64,000 nt of DNA, from positions 1,302,001 through 1,366,000 of the forward strand of contig NZ_CP116477.1 in NCBI RefSeq assembly GCF_028335745.1. Reading direction: 5' to 3'. The translations under genes and the position numbers were made by a program. The stretch comes from Pectobacterium sp. A5351 (lineage in GTDB: Bacteria; Pseudomonadota; Gammaproteobacteria; Enterobacterales; Enterobacteriaceae). Shown here in pieces: positions 19,081-28,585 of the stretch. The notes below the pieces were generated by a model that ran no database searches, was not told the DNA's origin, and saw only the letters and a program-made list of their open reading frames with translations. Numbering within the stretch: the first letter of the stretch is position 1; every line of letters begins with the position of its first letter.

Positions 19081-19560
19081 CCATGTTGGATGGAGTGGAC
19101 AAAATTCATGCTGTTTTCCGGTCTTATATCAGTGTTGCTGACATCCGACCTTTTCCTGCGCATCTTCCAGTGACAGGAACCAGTGGACATTCATATATTC
19201 GGCCCGAACACTGCTATTAAATGACTTGATTATGGCATTATCTGTCGATTTTCGGGCTGGGAGAAGTCTATTGTCACCTTGTTTTCATAGGCCCAGTGAT
19301 CCAGCAGCTTAGAAATAAACTCGCTGCCATTGCCTGTCTGCAGCCATCCCTGCACCCGCTTCTGTAACTTCTTTAGGCGCTCCATCACCGCTACCACATC
19401 TATCTGGATTGCCAGACATTCCCTCCAAATCTTTTCTCCCAGTTGTAAACGGTGGCTTCTGGAATCCCCATCCATCTGCAGACTTCCTCCACCCGCTAGC
19501 CGCTGGTGTGCCACCGCCTGATTCTGCTCCGAGTACATTTTCAGCGGTAGTTTTTCACTT
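19081..19560 (-). pseudogene. Decayed IS3-family transposase
   Basis: Pieces of both IS3 reading frames are readable on the minus strand. An OrfA helix-turn-helix piece, VEEVCRWMGIPEATVYNWEK, lies near 19425-19495. Integrase-core pieces of OrfB follow: GNGSEFISKLLDHWA, then DNAIIKSFNSSVRAEYMN and VHWFLSLEDAQEKV after a frame change. Much of OrfB is deleted and several frameshifts are present, so the element is dead. Confidence 0.75.
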
Positions 19561-19597
19561 GCTGTACGGAGGGGTTTACGAACAATTGTTTTCCTAC

Positions 19598-20812
19598 CTA
19601 CTTTCGCTTACCCATCACCACAACCTTCCTTGCATCCCCATGTTCCAGCCCATCAATAAAATCCCCATACCACTGCAACATTCCCCTTCGTTGTTCCAAA
19701 TACTGTGCATGGTTATATGTTCCACGAATCGTGTTTTTGTCCACATGAGCAAGCTGCAATTCGATCCAGGCAGTGTTATAGCCTTGTTCGTGCAGTATGG
19801 TGCTCATTGTGTGGCGAAAGCCGTGTCCTGTTGCTTTGCCATGATAACCAATCCGTTTCAGTACCTGATTAATACTAGCTTCACTCATCGGTTTGGTGAT
19901 GTCGTTACGTCCAGGGAAAACCAGATTGTAGCGCCCGGTAACGGCATAGAGTTGTTGCAGCGCATCGATCACTTGATCGGAAAGGGGAACGAGGTGAGGG
20001 CGGCGCATTTTCATGCGTTCTTTCGGCACTTCCCAGAGCTGTTTTTCAAAATCAAACTCCTTCCATTCTGCTTGCCGTAATTCGATGGTGCGAACGCCGG
20101 TAAGCATCAGGATACGTGTAGCAAGTTGTGTGACCTTACTACCCGAATAAGTTGATAAAGCACGTAGAAAATCCGGCAGTTCATCCGATAACAGGTGAGG
20201 GTAGTGCGTGGCTTTGGGTGGAGGAAGGGCGCTTGCCAGTTCTGATGCTGGGTTGTTCTCCGCTCTGCCAGTGACGATGGCGTAGCGGAATACTTGATTA
20301 CAGGCTTGGCGGATTTTGCGCAGCTTATCGAGTACGCCGCGTTTTTCCAGTTTGCGCAGCGTGGTTAGCATTTCCAGCGGCTTAACCTCAGCGACAGGGC
20401 GTTTGCCGATATCAGGGAAGATGTCGTTCTCAAACGCTTCCATCAGGTCTTCAGCGTAACCCTTCGACCAATTAGGGCGTTTATATTCATGCCATTCCAA
20501 TGCGATGGCCTTGAAGGTGTTATCGATATTGGTTTTCTTTGCCTGTCTTTCGACCTGCTTTTGTTCACTAGGATCGCCACCAGAAGCGACGATTTTTCGA
20601 GCCTCTTCCCGTTTTAGTCTTGCTTCAGCTAGCGAGATATCGGGATAAACGCCGATAGATAATTTTTTCTCTTTGCCTGCAACGCGGTACTTCAAACGCC
20701 AGTATTTGGCTCCGTTCGGCTTTATCAGAAGATAAAGGCCTGCGCCGTCAGTGAGTTTGTATTCTTTATCTTGTGGCTTGGCGGTTTCTATCTGTCGAGC
20801 ATTAAGTGGCAT
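19598..20812 (-). CDS. P4-type tyrosine integrase
   Basis: Site-specific recombinase of 404 residues. It has the N-terminal arm-binding domain typical of P4-like integrases (MPLNARQIETAKP, then YKLTDGAGLYLLI), a central SAM-like domain and a complete catalytic set: arginine in LTGVRTIE, HGFRHTMST and the tyrosine in RGTYNHAQY. It reads away from tRNA-Arg(UCU), whose 3' end lies 177 bases upstream of its start. This is the standard arrangement for integration into a tRNA 3' end. G-rich repeats between the two may be arm sites. Confidence 0.93.
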   Translation of the reverse strand: MPLNARQIETAKPQDKEYKLTDGAGLYLLIKPNGAKYWRLKYRVAGKEKKLSIGVYPDISLAEARLKREEARKIVASGGDPSEQKQVERQAKKTNIDNTFKAIALEWHEYKRPNWSKGYAEDLMEAFENDIFPDIGKRPVAEVKPLEMLTTLRKLEKRGVLDKLRKIRQACNQVFRYAIVTGRAENNPASELASALPPPKATHYPHLLSDELPDFLRALSTYSGSKVTQLATRILMLTGVRTIELRQAEWKEFDFEKQLWEVPKERMKMRRPHLVPLSDQVIDALQQLYAVTGRYNLVFPGRNDITKPMSEASINQVLKRIGYHGKATGHGFRHTMSTILHEQGYNTAWIELQLAHVDKNTIRGTYNHAQYLEQRRGMLQWYGDFIDGLEHGDARKVVVMGKRK

Positions 20813-20989
20813 GGTGGGGGCCCCTAATAGTCATTGAACAAGAAGAGCCCCCATAGAGGCCCCCAACATCGACTTGATTTCCGGTAGGCTGGGTTGACCT
20901 CGGTGGAGCTCAGCGACAGAAAATCCTAATGGTATCAATGAATATAACGGGGTTTTGTTGAATTCGGTAGAGTCTGGGAGAACTTAAAA
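20813..20989. other. Int upstream region with G/C-rich repeats
   Basis: Between the integrase start and the tRNA there are repeated blocks of GGGGGC (or its complement GCCCCC) at about 20815, 20849 and 20862, in mixed orientation. By position they are candidates for integrase arm-binding sites or the int promoter. No direct repeat of the tRNA 3' end was found elsewhere in the window. Confidence 0.4.
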
Positions 20990-21066
20990 TGGTACGCCCT
21001 ACAGGATTCGAACCTGTGACCTACGGCTTAGAAGGCCGTTGCTCTATCCAACTGAGCTAAGGGCGC
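20990..21066 (-). tRNA. argU: tRNA-Arg(UCU)
   Basis: Full cloverleaf on the minus strand, 77 bases with encoded CCA (20990-20992). The acceptor arms GCGCCCT and AGGGCGT pair with one G-U, and the T arm carries GGTTCGAATCC. The anticodon loop is CTTCTAA, giving UCU. It is close to E. coli argU. A promoter-like TTGACT-16-TATAAT lies upstream at 21111-21138. Integration site of the neighbouring P4-type integrase. Confidence 0.96.
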
Positions 21067-21110
21067 ATTGCGCAAAGAAGTGGCTGCTGCTTGTCACAAC
21101 AGTGGGCTGG

Positions 21111-21138
21111 ATTATACCCACACGTCCCAATGAGTCAA
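21111..21138 (-). promoter_or_regulatory. Sigma-70 promoter of tRNA-Arg(UCU)
   Basis: On the minus strand TTGACT (-35) and TATAAT (-10) are spaced by 16 bases, followed by a GC-rich discriminator. The -10 is 45 bases from the mature tRNA 5' end. Confidence 0.75.
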
Positions 21139-21462
21139 CGGGTTGGCGCTGGATTTACGCTATACGGTGAATCCCTGTACAACTTTGGCGAATGTCGCTT
21201 TTTCTGGTGTAATTTTTTTGCACAATTGCGAGCATCCTCCACATGAACAACATAGGGCAGTGAAAATTTCAGTTTTGTCTGCTGGACACGTTCAGTAATT
21301 CTTTTCAAGTTATGATCGGACGTATTCTGCATCCTGCGCTGTTGGTACACTATGCCCGCATTCGTTGGGTTTTGGATGAGTGTGGGCTGCTTTCACGCAC
21401 CGGGTTTATCCTCGGTCATTTGTGGATCCGCTATTTTGTCGAACTTTGGAACCTTCTGATTT
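21139..21462. other. Intergenic region before the MscS-type channel gene
   Basis: No supported gene. It must contain the promoter of the channel gene at 21463; no clear motif or repeat was recognised. Confidence 0.4.
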
Positions 21463-23910
21463 ATGAATATTCTTTCATCCGCATTCTTGCGCGTTTGTTT
21501 GCTGGCAATGTTGATGCTGCCTGTTGGGTATGCATCGGCGGCGAGTGCGGATCCTGATCCACAGCCTGCACAGACCGATGCACCAGTAAAAATCAATGTT
21601 GATGCCGAGTTGATCAAGCTGCAAAAACAGTTAGATAACATTAAGCAGCAGGTCTCAGGCACCAATAACGACAGCAAATTTGGCGCGTTGAATGACACCG
21701 CGCAAGAGCTGGTGAATAACGCCAATGAGCTTGCCAATGCAGTGGCACCGCAGCGCGCTCAAATTCAGGCTCAGTTGGATGTTTTAGGGCCAGCGCCAGA
21801 ACCCGGCTCTAGCATTACTGAAACCAGTGAGGTGACGCGTAAGCGAAACAGTTTGAATGCGCAAAAAGCAAAAATGGATGCGCAGAGCGAGCAGATTCAG
21901 GCGTTACGCACCAGTGCGGCCAACCTATCAGCGCAAATTGTCACTCTACGTCGTAATGCACTGAAAACGCAATTGGCATTGAATTCCGGCAGCATTCTGG
22001 GCGGGCGCTTCTGGGCACCGGTTGTGACTCCACAGGCCGAAGATGCCCGTCGCCTGAGTGCCTTTCAGGATCAAATCAGTGATGCCTTTACTGTCGCCTG
22101 GGAACCTGACTGGCGTTACGGTTCTGCATTCCTGATTTTGATCGCCATAGTCATGAGTTCGGCAGGCCGTCGGTATCTGGAGAAATATCTGGCCTGGGCG
22201 GGTATTCACTGGCTGCCGGAAGGGCGTCTGCGGCGGAGTTTTTTAGCCATAGCGTCGGTTATTTCAACCGTGGTCACGATCGGTATTGCGGTAAATCTGA
22301 TCGACTTTACGTTTACGCGTCACGGCGAGGCTTCTGAACGCGTCGTGTCATTCCTTGATGCGCTGGTGAGACAGGCCATTTTCTGCTCGATGGTAGCAGG
22401 GTTAGGGCGAGCGTTTCTTTCGAATCAGCGTCCTTCCTGGCGTTTGCCTGCGATTGCTAACCCTGTAGCAAAAGCCATGAAGCCGTTTCCTGTGGTTGCC
22501 GCAGGCATTATTCTGATCTTCGGTTTTATTGAACAAGTGACCGCGACGGTGGGGACATCGGTCGCGGCAACTATTATGGTGAACGGCTTATCTGCGCTGT
22601 TCCTCGCGTTCACCGCAGGGACGATAACGCTGAAAAGCGATCAGATTCGTCGGCATATGGTGCATTCAGGGGAGCAGCCGGAGGCCCGTTCGACGTTATC
22701 CGGCGTGATTCATCTTGCGGTATTGGCGACATCGTTCTCGATTTTGGTGTCGCTGGTCATCGGTTATATTTCACTGGCTCGTTTTCTGGCGTTCGAGCTG
22801 GTGTGGATTGGTATGGTGTTTTCCTGCCTGTATTTGTTCTCAACGTTTATTACTGATATCTGCGAAAGTCTCTTTTCCCCTAACAATGCCAGCGGCAAGC
22901 GGATGAAGAATTCGCTCAATCTGGACGACCGCCATCTGGCTCAGGCCACTTTGATTCTGTCTGCCAGCGGCAAAGTGCTTTTAATCTTAATGGCGGCGGT
23001 TGCCTTACTTAACGGTACATTTGGTACCACTACGCCTCTGGAACTGGTGCAAAAAGCCGTTGAAATCTGGGGCGGAAAAGGGCTGGAAACGCTGAGCATC
23101 GTGCCTGCGCATCTGGTCAATGCCGTGCTATTTCTGGTCGTGGGGGTTTATGTTTTACGCTCATCAAAACGCTGGCTGGAAGATGAATTCCTTCCTAAAA
23201 CGACGTTAGAACGCGGAATCCGTGCGTCGTTGGTGACGCTGTTCAGCAACATCGGCTACATCCTGATTATCCTGTTGACGTTGGCGACATTGGGGATTGA
23301 ATGGAACAAGCTGGCATGGATTGTCAGCGCGCTGTCGGTGGGTATCGGTTTTGGTTTACAGGAGATAGTGAAGAACTTTATCTCCGGCCTGATTTTGTTG
23401 ACGGAGCGCCCGGTGAAAGTGGGGGACTCGGTGAGCATCAGCGGGGTTGAAGGGGATATCCGGCGGATTAACGTGCGTGCGACGGAAATTCAGTTGGGTG
23501 ACCGTTCGACGGTGATCGTGCCGAACTCTCAATTTATCTCACAGAATGTGCGCAATATTACGATGGGGAATCCGTTTGGGGTTGCCACGCTGGCGCTGAC
23601 GTTCCCGCTGGATATCGATCCTGAAGAAGTCCGGGCACTGCTACTGGATGCCTATATCAACCACGATGCGATTCTGGAATCACCAGCACCGTCAGTGAAG
23701 TTCAGCCAGTTGAACCCAACGGGCATGGTGCTGAGCGTAACGGGCTATGTCAGCAGCCCGAGAATGGTATCGGAAGCGAAAAGCGATCTGTTGTTTGCGA
23801 TCATCAAGCGGCTGCGGGAATCTAATATTCCGCTGGCCGTACCGCAGAAGATGGTGCTGGAGAACTCGGGGTTTGCGCTGCCTGACAGCATTTCGGGTGA
23901 CGATAAGTAG
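21463..23910 (+). CDS. Large MscS-family mechanosensitive channel
   Basis: Inner-membrane channel of 815 residues opened by membrane tension. It has a cleavable-looking signal peptide (1-26, ending VGYASA) and a periplasmic coiled region rich in Gln and Asn (about 45-175, a DUF3772-like layout). Around ten membrane helices follow, then the MscS pore and beta domain: GIGFGLQEIVKNFISG, VKVGDSVSISG and VPNSQFISQNVRN. It is longer than MscS and shorter than MscK, so it belongs to the MscS paralogues of intermediate size. It stands alone and converges on dat. Confidence 0.85.
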   Translation: MNILSSAFLRVCLLAMLMLPVGYASAASADPDPQPAQTDAPVKINVDAELIKLQKQLDNIKQQVSGTNNDSKFGALNDTAQELVNNANELANAVAPQRAQIQAQLDVLGPAPEPGSSITETSEVTRKRNSLNAQKAKMDAQSEQIQALRTSAANLSAQIVTLRRNALKTQLALNSGSILGGRFWAPVVTPQAEDARRLSAFQDQISDAFTVAWEPDWRYGSAFLILIAIVMSSAGRRYLEKYLAWAGIHWLPEGRLRRSFLAIASVISTVVTIGIAVNLIDFTFTRHGEASERVVSFLDALVRQAIFCSMVAGLGRAFLSNQRPSWRLPAIANPVAKAMKPFPVVAAGIILIFGFIEQVTATVGTSVAATIMVNGLSALFLAFTAGTITLKSDQIRRHMVHSGEQPEARSTLSGVIHLAVLATSFSILVSLVIGYISLARFLAFELVWIGMVFSCLYLFSTFITDICESLFSPNNASGKRMKNSLNLDDRHLAQATLILSASGKVLLILMAAVALLNGTFGTTTPLELVQKAVEIWGGKGLETLSIVPAHLVNAVLFLVVGVYVLRSSKRWLEDEFLPKTTLERGIRASLVTLFSNIGYILIILLTLATLGIEWNKLAWIVSALSVGIGFGLQEIVKNFISGLILLTERPVKVGDSVSISGVEGDIRRINVRATEIQLGDRSTVIVPNSQFISQNVRNITMGNPFGVATLALTFPLDIDPEEVRALLLDAYINHDAILESPAPSVKFSQLNPTGMVLSVTGYVSSPRMVSEAKSDLLFAIIKRLRESNIPLAVPQKMVLENSGFALPDSISGDDK

Positions 23911-23919
23911 TTCGCTCAG

Positions 23920-23955
23920 TCATCCGTTATCCGGCATTGAACGGGTAACGGATGA
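23920..23955. terminator. Hairpin between convergent mscS-type gene and dat
   Basis: TCATCCGTTA and TAACGGATGA form a perfect 10-bp stem, extended by four more pairs including one G-T, around an eight-base loop. It lies 10 bases after the channel stop and 36 before the dat stop. No U-run follows, so it may be a bidirectional but inefficient terminator. Confidence 0.5.
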
Positions 23956-23990
23956 ATATCGAAGCCGTGCTTACAGGATGTGACGCGCGG

Positions 23991-24851
23991 CTATTTTCCC
24001 TGCTGTTTAATCATATCAAGATAGATTTCACGCAACCGCTGAGTGATTTTTCCGGGTTTGCCATCACCGATCGTTTTTCCATCCAGCATCACGACGGGGA
24101 GGACCAGCATGGTGGCTGAGCTGACAAACATCTCTTTGGCGTGATAGGCCTCTTCCGGTGTAAAACACCGTTCTTCCAGCGTAATGCCATCCTTTTCTGC
24201 CAGCTTGAGCAGAGACTGACGGGTAATACCGTGAAGAATATCGTTGCTGAGTGGGCGGGTTACAACCGTGTTGTCATGCAGGACGATGTAGCAGTTGCAG
24301 GAACTGCCTTCGGTAATGAAACCCTCTTCGACAAAGAAGGCGTCATCAGCCTGATTGGCATGGGCGTACTCTTTTGCCAGGCTGGCAGCGAGCAGGCTGA
24401 CGGTTTTGATATCTCGGCGGTGCCAGCGAATATCCTCGGTGGTGACAACATGCAGGCCGGTTGTGGCTTTCGGGTTACCGACCAGCGAACGTGCCTGAGT
24501 GAATAACACCAGCGTGGATTTGACGTCAGCAGAAGGGAAATAGAAATCACGATCGCCGGCATTGCCGCGGCTAAGCTGTAAGTATATCGCGCCTTCTTGC
24601 AGATCGTTTTTATTGATCAGCTCATCATGAATGGTTTTGAGTGCCTCAGGAGTGACGGGCAACGTGAGTGAGAGCTCGCGGCAGGAGCGTTGCAGGCGAG
24701 TGATATGATCGGGGAAATCAACCAGCTTGCCATCGATGACTGCTGTCACTTCATAGACGGCATCGGCAAACAGAAAACCACGATCAAATACAGAAATTTT
24801 TGCTTCATTTTCTTCGAGATACTGTCCATCAACATAAACAAGACGTTGCAT
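23991..24851 (-). CDS. dat: D-amino acid aminotransferase (class IV)
   Basis: PLP enzyme that exchanges amino groups between D-amino acids, typically D-alanine plus 2-oxoglutarate to pyruvate plus D-glutamate. The 286-residue protein follows the Bacillus D-amino acid transaminase pattern: VFDRGFLFADAVYEV, the PLP-lysine region DIRWHRRDIKTVSLL and ITEGSSCNCYIV. The ATG at 24851 has AAGGAG eight bases upstream; a GTG three bases earlier is less likely. It lies 43 bases after ycjG in the same direction, so the two may be co-transcribed. Confidence 0.85.
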   Translation of the reverse strand: MQRLVYVDGQYLEENEAKISVFDRGFLFADAVYEVTAVIDGKLVDFPDHITRLQRSCRELSLTLPVTPEALKTIHDELINKNDLQEGAIYLQLSRGNAGDRDFYFPSADVKSTLVLFTQARSLVGNPKATTGLHVVTTEDIRWHRRDIKTVSLLAASLAKEYAHANQADDAFFVEEGFITEGSSCNCYIVLHDNTVVTRPLSNDILHGITRQSLLKLAEKDGITLEERCFTPEEAYHAKEMFVSSATMLVLPVVMLDGKTIGDGKPGKITQRLREIYLDMIKQQGK

Positions 24852-24893
24852 CACAACACTCCTTAATAGTTGCTCAATGCAGGTTAACGCGCG

Positions 24894-25874
24894 TTATCCC
24901 CACAATAATGCGTCGGGCGGTAATATTTCGCTACCGTTATAGTGCAGCCCGTTAGTGCGGTCGTGCTGTAAAAGCAGCGGACCGTCCAAATCGACCACGG
25001 CGGTGCCTTGCGCGATGACAAAGGCGGGTGCCATTGAGAGTGATGTACTCACCATGCAGCCGACCATAATTTGTAATCCTTGCGCCTGTGCGTCGTTGCG
25101 CAGGCGCAGGGCTTCCGTTAGCCCGCCGGTTTTATCCAGCTTGATGTTGATCATGTCATAGCGGCCGACTAGAGCGGCCAGCGACTGACTGTCATGACAG
25201 GATTCATCGGCACAGACGGGAATCGGGCGTGGCAGGTCTGCCAGCACATCATCTTTGCCTGCCGGGAAAGGTTGTTCGATCATCGTTACACCCAGTGCGG
25301 CGAGTTCAGGCACCAGCGTCAGATAGCGCTCGGTGTTCCATCCCTCATTGGCGTCCACAATCAGACGGGCTAATGGCGCGCCTTCGCGAACGGCGGCAAC
25401 TCTGGCCAGATCGTTTGCGTCTGCCAGTTTTAATTTGAGAAGAGGGCGATTGGCATGATGTATCGCGGCGTGCCGCATACGATCTGGCGTATCCAGCGAT
25501 AGGGTATAGGCCGTCTCCAACGCCAGCGGCGAGGGGAGATTCAAACGTTGCCAAATGCGCTGCTGATGCTGTTTGCACTCCAGATCCCAGAACGCACAAT
25601 CCAGCGCGTTGCGTGCCGCACCTGCGGGCAGAATGGTTTGTAGCATCTCCCGATCTAAACCGTTACGGACGTCGCTGTGCAGTGAGCCAATTTGCGCCAT
25701 TACGTTGTCGAGGGACTCGCCGTAGCGTGAATAAGGGACACATTCTCCGTAGCCCACCACGTTGCCGGACTGGAGCGCTACCACAACGACATCTGCCTGA
25801 CGCTTGCTGCCGCGTGATATGGTAAATGCGCCCTCTATTGGCCAACTCTCGGTGAAATATCGCATCTCGGTCAT
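24894..25874 (-). CDS. ycjG: L-Ala-D/L-Glu epimerase
   Basis: Enolase-superfamily enzyme that converts L-Ala-D-Glu from murein recycling into L-Ala-L-Glu for degradation. The 326-residue protein has the catalytic LKLKL lysine, metal ligands in VDANEGW, MIEQPFP and CADESCHD, and the second catalytic lysine in NIKLDKTGG. This is the full muconate-lactonizing subgroup set. It sits just upstream of dat; both enzymes handle D-Glu or D-Ala containing muropeptide parts. Confidence 0.88.
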   Translation of the reverse strand: MTEMRYFTESWPIEGAFTISRGSKRQADVVVVALQSGNVVGYGECVPYSRYGESLDNVMAQIGSLHSDVRNGLDREMLQTILPAGAARNALDCAFWDLECKQHQQRIWQRLNLPSPLALETAYTLSLDTPDRMRHAAIHHANRPLLKLKLADANDLARVAAVREGAPLARLIVDANEGWNTERYLTLVPELAALGVTMIEQPFPAGKDDVLADLPRPIPVCADESCHDSQSLAALVGRYDMINIKLDKTGGLTEALRLRNDAQAQGLQIMVGCMVSTSLSMAPAFVIAQGTAVVDLDGPLLLQHDRTNGLHYNGSEILPPDALLWG

Positions 25875-25905
25875 AAGCTTACTCTCGGGTTAACCGTCCT
25901 ATGCT

Positions 25906-26094
25906 TCAGGGGATAAGCGCCTTGTCTGCACGGCCTGAGCGGGTCATCAAGTGTAATGCTTCTTCCGGCATGTATTCTTCATTTTTCGCACTTTTAGTCG
26001 GAAATCGATGAGGCTTCATGTCGGGAAGAAAAAATTTATTAAGCGTGGTATCGACAGGGTGAATTATCTGAGATAGCTTGAATACGCTCATCAC
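25906..26094 (-). CDS. Doubtful small hypothetical protein
   Basis: A 62-codon frame upstream of ycjG on the same strand, ending 31 bases before it. The peptide is mixed, with no signal peptide, membrane segment or known motif. A weak case for coding is its position in the same direction as ycjG; it may equally be chance. Confidence 0.2.
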   Translation of the reverse strand: MMSVFKLSQIIHPVDTTLNKFFLPDMKPHRFPTKSAKNEEYMPEEALHLMTRSGRADKALIP

Positions 26095-26228
26095 ATTTCA
26101 GGTTGTATGTACTGCCGTAATCAACAAAAACGGGCTTGCTGCGATTTGAATGATGTTGAGTAGAGTGCCTTTTTACCGGCACTGCGTCGCTCGGACGGTC
26201 CGGGCGCTCACGTTACTTTGAGGATGTT

Positions 26229-27470
26229 ATGGCTGATTCTACTTCTCCGCGCCGTTTTACGCGCATCGATCGTCTTCCCCCGTATGTATTTAATATTACC
26301 GCTGAATTAAAAATGGCTGCCCGTCGTCGTGGCGAAGACATTATTGATTTTAGTATGGGTAATCCTGACGGCCCGACACCTCCTCATATCGTGGAAAAAC
26401 TCTGTACGGTTGCACAACGCGAAGATACTCACGGATATTCGACATCCCGAGGTATCCCACGCTTACGTCGTGCGATCTCCCGTTGGTACGCCGATCGCTA
26501 TGAAGTTGATATCGATCCTGAAAGCGAAGCGATCGTCACGATTGGTTCCAAAGAGGGATTGGCGCACCTGATGTTGGCAACATTGGATCATGGTGATACG
26601 GTGCTGGTGCCAAACCCCAGTTACCCGATTCACATTTATGGTGCGGTGATTGCCGGGGCGCAGGTTCGTTCTGTGCCGCTGGTGGAAGGCGTCGATTTCT
26701 TCAATGAATTAGAACGCGCTATCCGCGAGAGTATTCCGAAGCCGAAAATGATGATTCTCGGTTTCCCGTCGAACCCGACGGCGCAGTGCGTCGAGCTGGA
26801 TTTCTTTGAACGCGTGGTTGAACTGGCGAAACAGTACGGCGTGCTGGTGATCCATGATTTGGCCTATGCCGATATCGTGTATGATGGCTGGAAGGCACCG
26901 TCGATCATGCAGGTTCCCGGTGCGAAGGATATCGCGGTGGAGTTCTTTACGCTGTCAAAGAGCTACAATATGGCGGGCTGGCGTATTGGCTTTATGGTCG
27001 GCAACCCTGAACTGGTCAGTGCACTGGCGCGGATTAAGAGCTACCACGATTACGGCACGTTTACGCCGTTACAGGTTGCCGCGATCGCTGCATTGGAAGG
27101 CGATCAGCAATGCGTACTGGATATTGCTGAGCAGTATCGCCAGCGCCGCAACGTTTTGGTGCGCGGTCTGCATGAGGCGGGCTGGATGGTTGATGAACCT
27201 AAAGCGTCTATGTACGTTTGGGCGAAAATTCCTGACGCCTACGCGCATCTGGGGTCGCTGGAGTTTGCTAAGCGGCTACTGTCGGAAGCGAAAGTTTGCG
27301 TCTCCCCCGGTATCGGTTTTGGCGATTATGGCGATACCCACGTTCGGTTTGCCTTGATTGAAAATCAGGATCGTATTCGGCAGGCGGTGCGCGGTATTAA
27401 GACTATGTTCCGCGCTGACGGTATCTTACCGACCACCAAATCCTTATCAGGCAAGGGTTCCGCTGCCTGA
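26229..27470 (+). CDS. alaC: Alanine-synthesising aminotransferase AlaC
   Basis: PLP-dependent class I aminotransferase (413 residues) that makes L-alanine from pyruvate and glutamate. The PLP lysine lies in [17 protein letters not shown]. Other family marks are [12 protein letters not shown] near the N-terminus and VHDLAY-type residues before the cofactor site ([13 protein letters not shown]). GAGGA stands five bases before the ATG. It is monocistronic, followed by a hairpin at 27490. Confidence 0.92.
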   Translation: MADSTSPRRFTRIDRLPPYVFNITAELKMAARRRGEDIIDFSMGNPDGPTPPHIVEKLCTVAQREDTHGYSTSRGIPRLRRAISRWYADRYEVDIDPESEAIVTIGSKEGLAHLMLATLDHGDTVLVPNPSYPIHIYGAVIAGAQVRSVPLVEGVDFFNELERAIRESIPKPKMMILGFPSNPTAQCVELDFFERVVELAKQYGVLVIHDLAYADIVYDGWKAPSIMQVPGAKDIAVEFFTLSKSYNMAGWRIGFMVGNPELVSALARIKSYHDYGTFTPLQVAAIAALEGDQQCVLDIAEQYRQRRNVLVRGLHEAGWMVDEPKASMYVWAKIPDAYAHLGSLEFAKRLLSEAKVCVSPGIGFGDYGDTHVRFALIENQDRIRQAVRGIKTMFRADGILPTTKSLSGKGSAA

Positions 27471-27489
27471 TAGCGACTTTCTGATAACT

Positions 27490-27517
27490 GCGGCTCTCGC
27501 TCTGTGTTGAGAGCCGC
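27490..27517 (+). terminator. Hairpin after alaC
   Basis: GCGGCTCTC and GAGAGCCGC form a perfect 9-bp stem with a 10-base loop, 20 bases after the alaC stop. The U-run is absent (ATAAAC follows). Confidence 0.6.
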
Positions 27518-27590
27518 ATAAACATGCCGTGACAGCCGCTTACCATTTGTTAGAATGCCTACCGTTAATCTCAATCAGGATGAGTTTGTC

Positions 27591-28004
27591 ATGTCGTTAT
27601 CTCTGTCTAAATTTTCTGCGTTAACGCTGCTGTGCGTCGTGCTGGCCGGGTGCCAACAAACAGGATCGTCTGTCCACAAAGGAACGGTGGCAGGCCAGTC
27701 TTCTGCGGTCACGGTTTCTCCTAACGATCAACTGAATCAGTTGTCATCGCTGGTAGCGGCTACCCGTTATCTCAAATCGAAGTGTAATCGCAGCGATCTT
27801 CCCAATGATGCGACGATTGCCAATGTTGCGTTGACTGTGGCGAAACAACGAGGCTGGAATGTTGCGAGCTATCAGGCTTTACCGCAGCGCAGTGAAAGCC
27901 TGTATCAAGGGTTATTAAAAGACAGTACGCCCAAAGAGACGCAATGTTCGGAATTTAACCGTACGTTGACGCCATTTATTGATGCTATTCGCAGTCACGG
28001 TTAA
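27591..28004 (+). CDS. outS: Type II secretion pilotin lipoprotein OutS
   Basis: Outer-membrane lipoprotein that escorts and inserts the OutD secretin. The 137-residue precursor has a lipobox VVLAGC with C21, then a helical domain with two cysteines (KCNRS and TQCSEF) that would form the pilotin disulfide. The ATG at 27591 gives a normal signal peptide, so the longer frame from 27555 is rejected. It opens the out cluster and ends tail to tail with outB: the stop codons overlap. Confidence 0.88.
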   Translation: MSLSLSKFSALTLLCVVLAGCQQTGSSVHKGTVAGQSSAVTVSPNDQLNQLSSLVAATRYLKSKCNRSDLPNDATIANVALTVAKQRGWNVASYQALPQRSESLYQGLLKDSTPKETQCSEFNRTLTPFIDAIRSHG

Positions 28005-28585
28005 GGCGCGGCGCTTCCACGTTCATCGTCGGCGGAACGTTCATTCTCGTTGAATTTTCCGCCCGGCCAATCCTCCAACGCCTCCAGAATAAACACCTCG
28101 CCCTCGACGCTGAAAATGGTCATGTCCTGCTGGATTTGTTCTATGGCCAACCCTTCTATTGGCGAATCGCCCTCACGGAATTGCAGTCCGTTGAGCGTGA
28201 TACTCCGCTTGGCTTCATCCGATGTGTAAACGTGAGCACTGTAGGTCAGCGGGGGAATCTCACCATTGCTGATGGCAGGTAACGGTAGTGTGGTCCTTTT
28301 CTCTGGCGGTGCAGGCGTATCGACATGGGCTTCTTCTTGATGAGGTGTCGCCGTGGTTGTTGCTGGCGTTTGCTCTGCTGCCGCAGGCAAGGTCGCGGCT
28401 TGAGCAGCCAACGCGGTCGTAGGAGATGTAGGGTTCCCCCAACGTTGATGGCTGAACCAGCCAAGCGCGATAAAAAGCAGAGCATAAATAATCATCAAAT
28501 ACCCTGGCATTGGATATTTAGCAAGCAGTGCTGGCTGTGAGTGTGTTGGTGCGTCCGGTGCGTTATCCACGCGCTGATCCTTCAT
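28001..28585 (-). CDS. outB: Type II secretion accessory protein OutB (GspB)
   Basis: Inner-membrane protein with a large periplasmic part that assists the OutD secretin. About 194 residues: one membrane helix (LMIIYALLFIALGWF), a Pro/Ala/Thr-rich linker and a C-terminal GspB domain (LTYSAHVYTSDEAKRSITLNG). The ATG at 28585 is used here; a GTG 33 bases earlier (28618) is in frame and neither has a strong ribosome site. It is transcribed opposite to the rest of the cluster. Confidence 0.85.
   Translation of the reverse strand: MKDQRVDNAPDAPTHSQPALLAKYPMPGYLMIIYALLFIALGWFSHQRWGNPTSPTTALAAQAATLPAAAEQTPATTTATPHQEEAHVDTPAPPEKRTTLPLPAISNGEIPPLTYSAHVYTSDEAKRSITLNGLQFREGDSPIEGLAIEQIQQDMTIFSVEGEVFILEALEDWPGGKFNENERSADDERGSAAP

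Noticed and set aside
20990..21012. Second copy of the tRNA-Arg(UCU) 3' end as attR for the left island
   Set aside because: Scanning the window by eye showed no convincing repeat of the tRNA end to the left; an exhaustive search could still find one outside the window.
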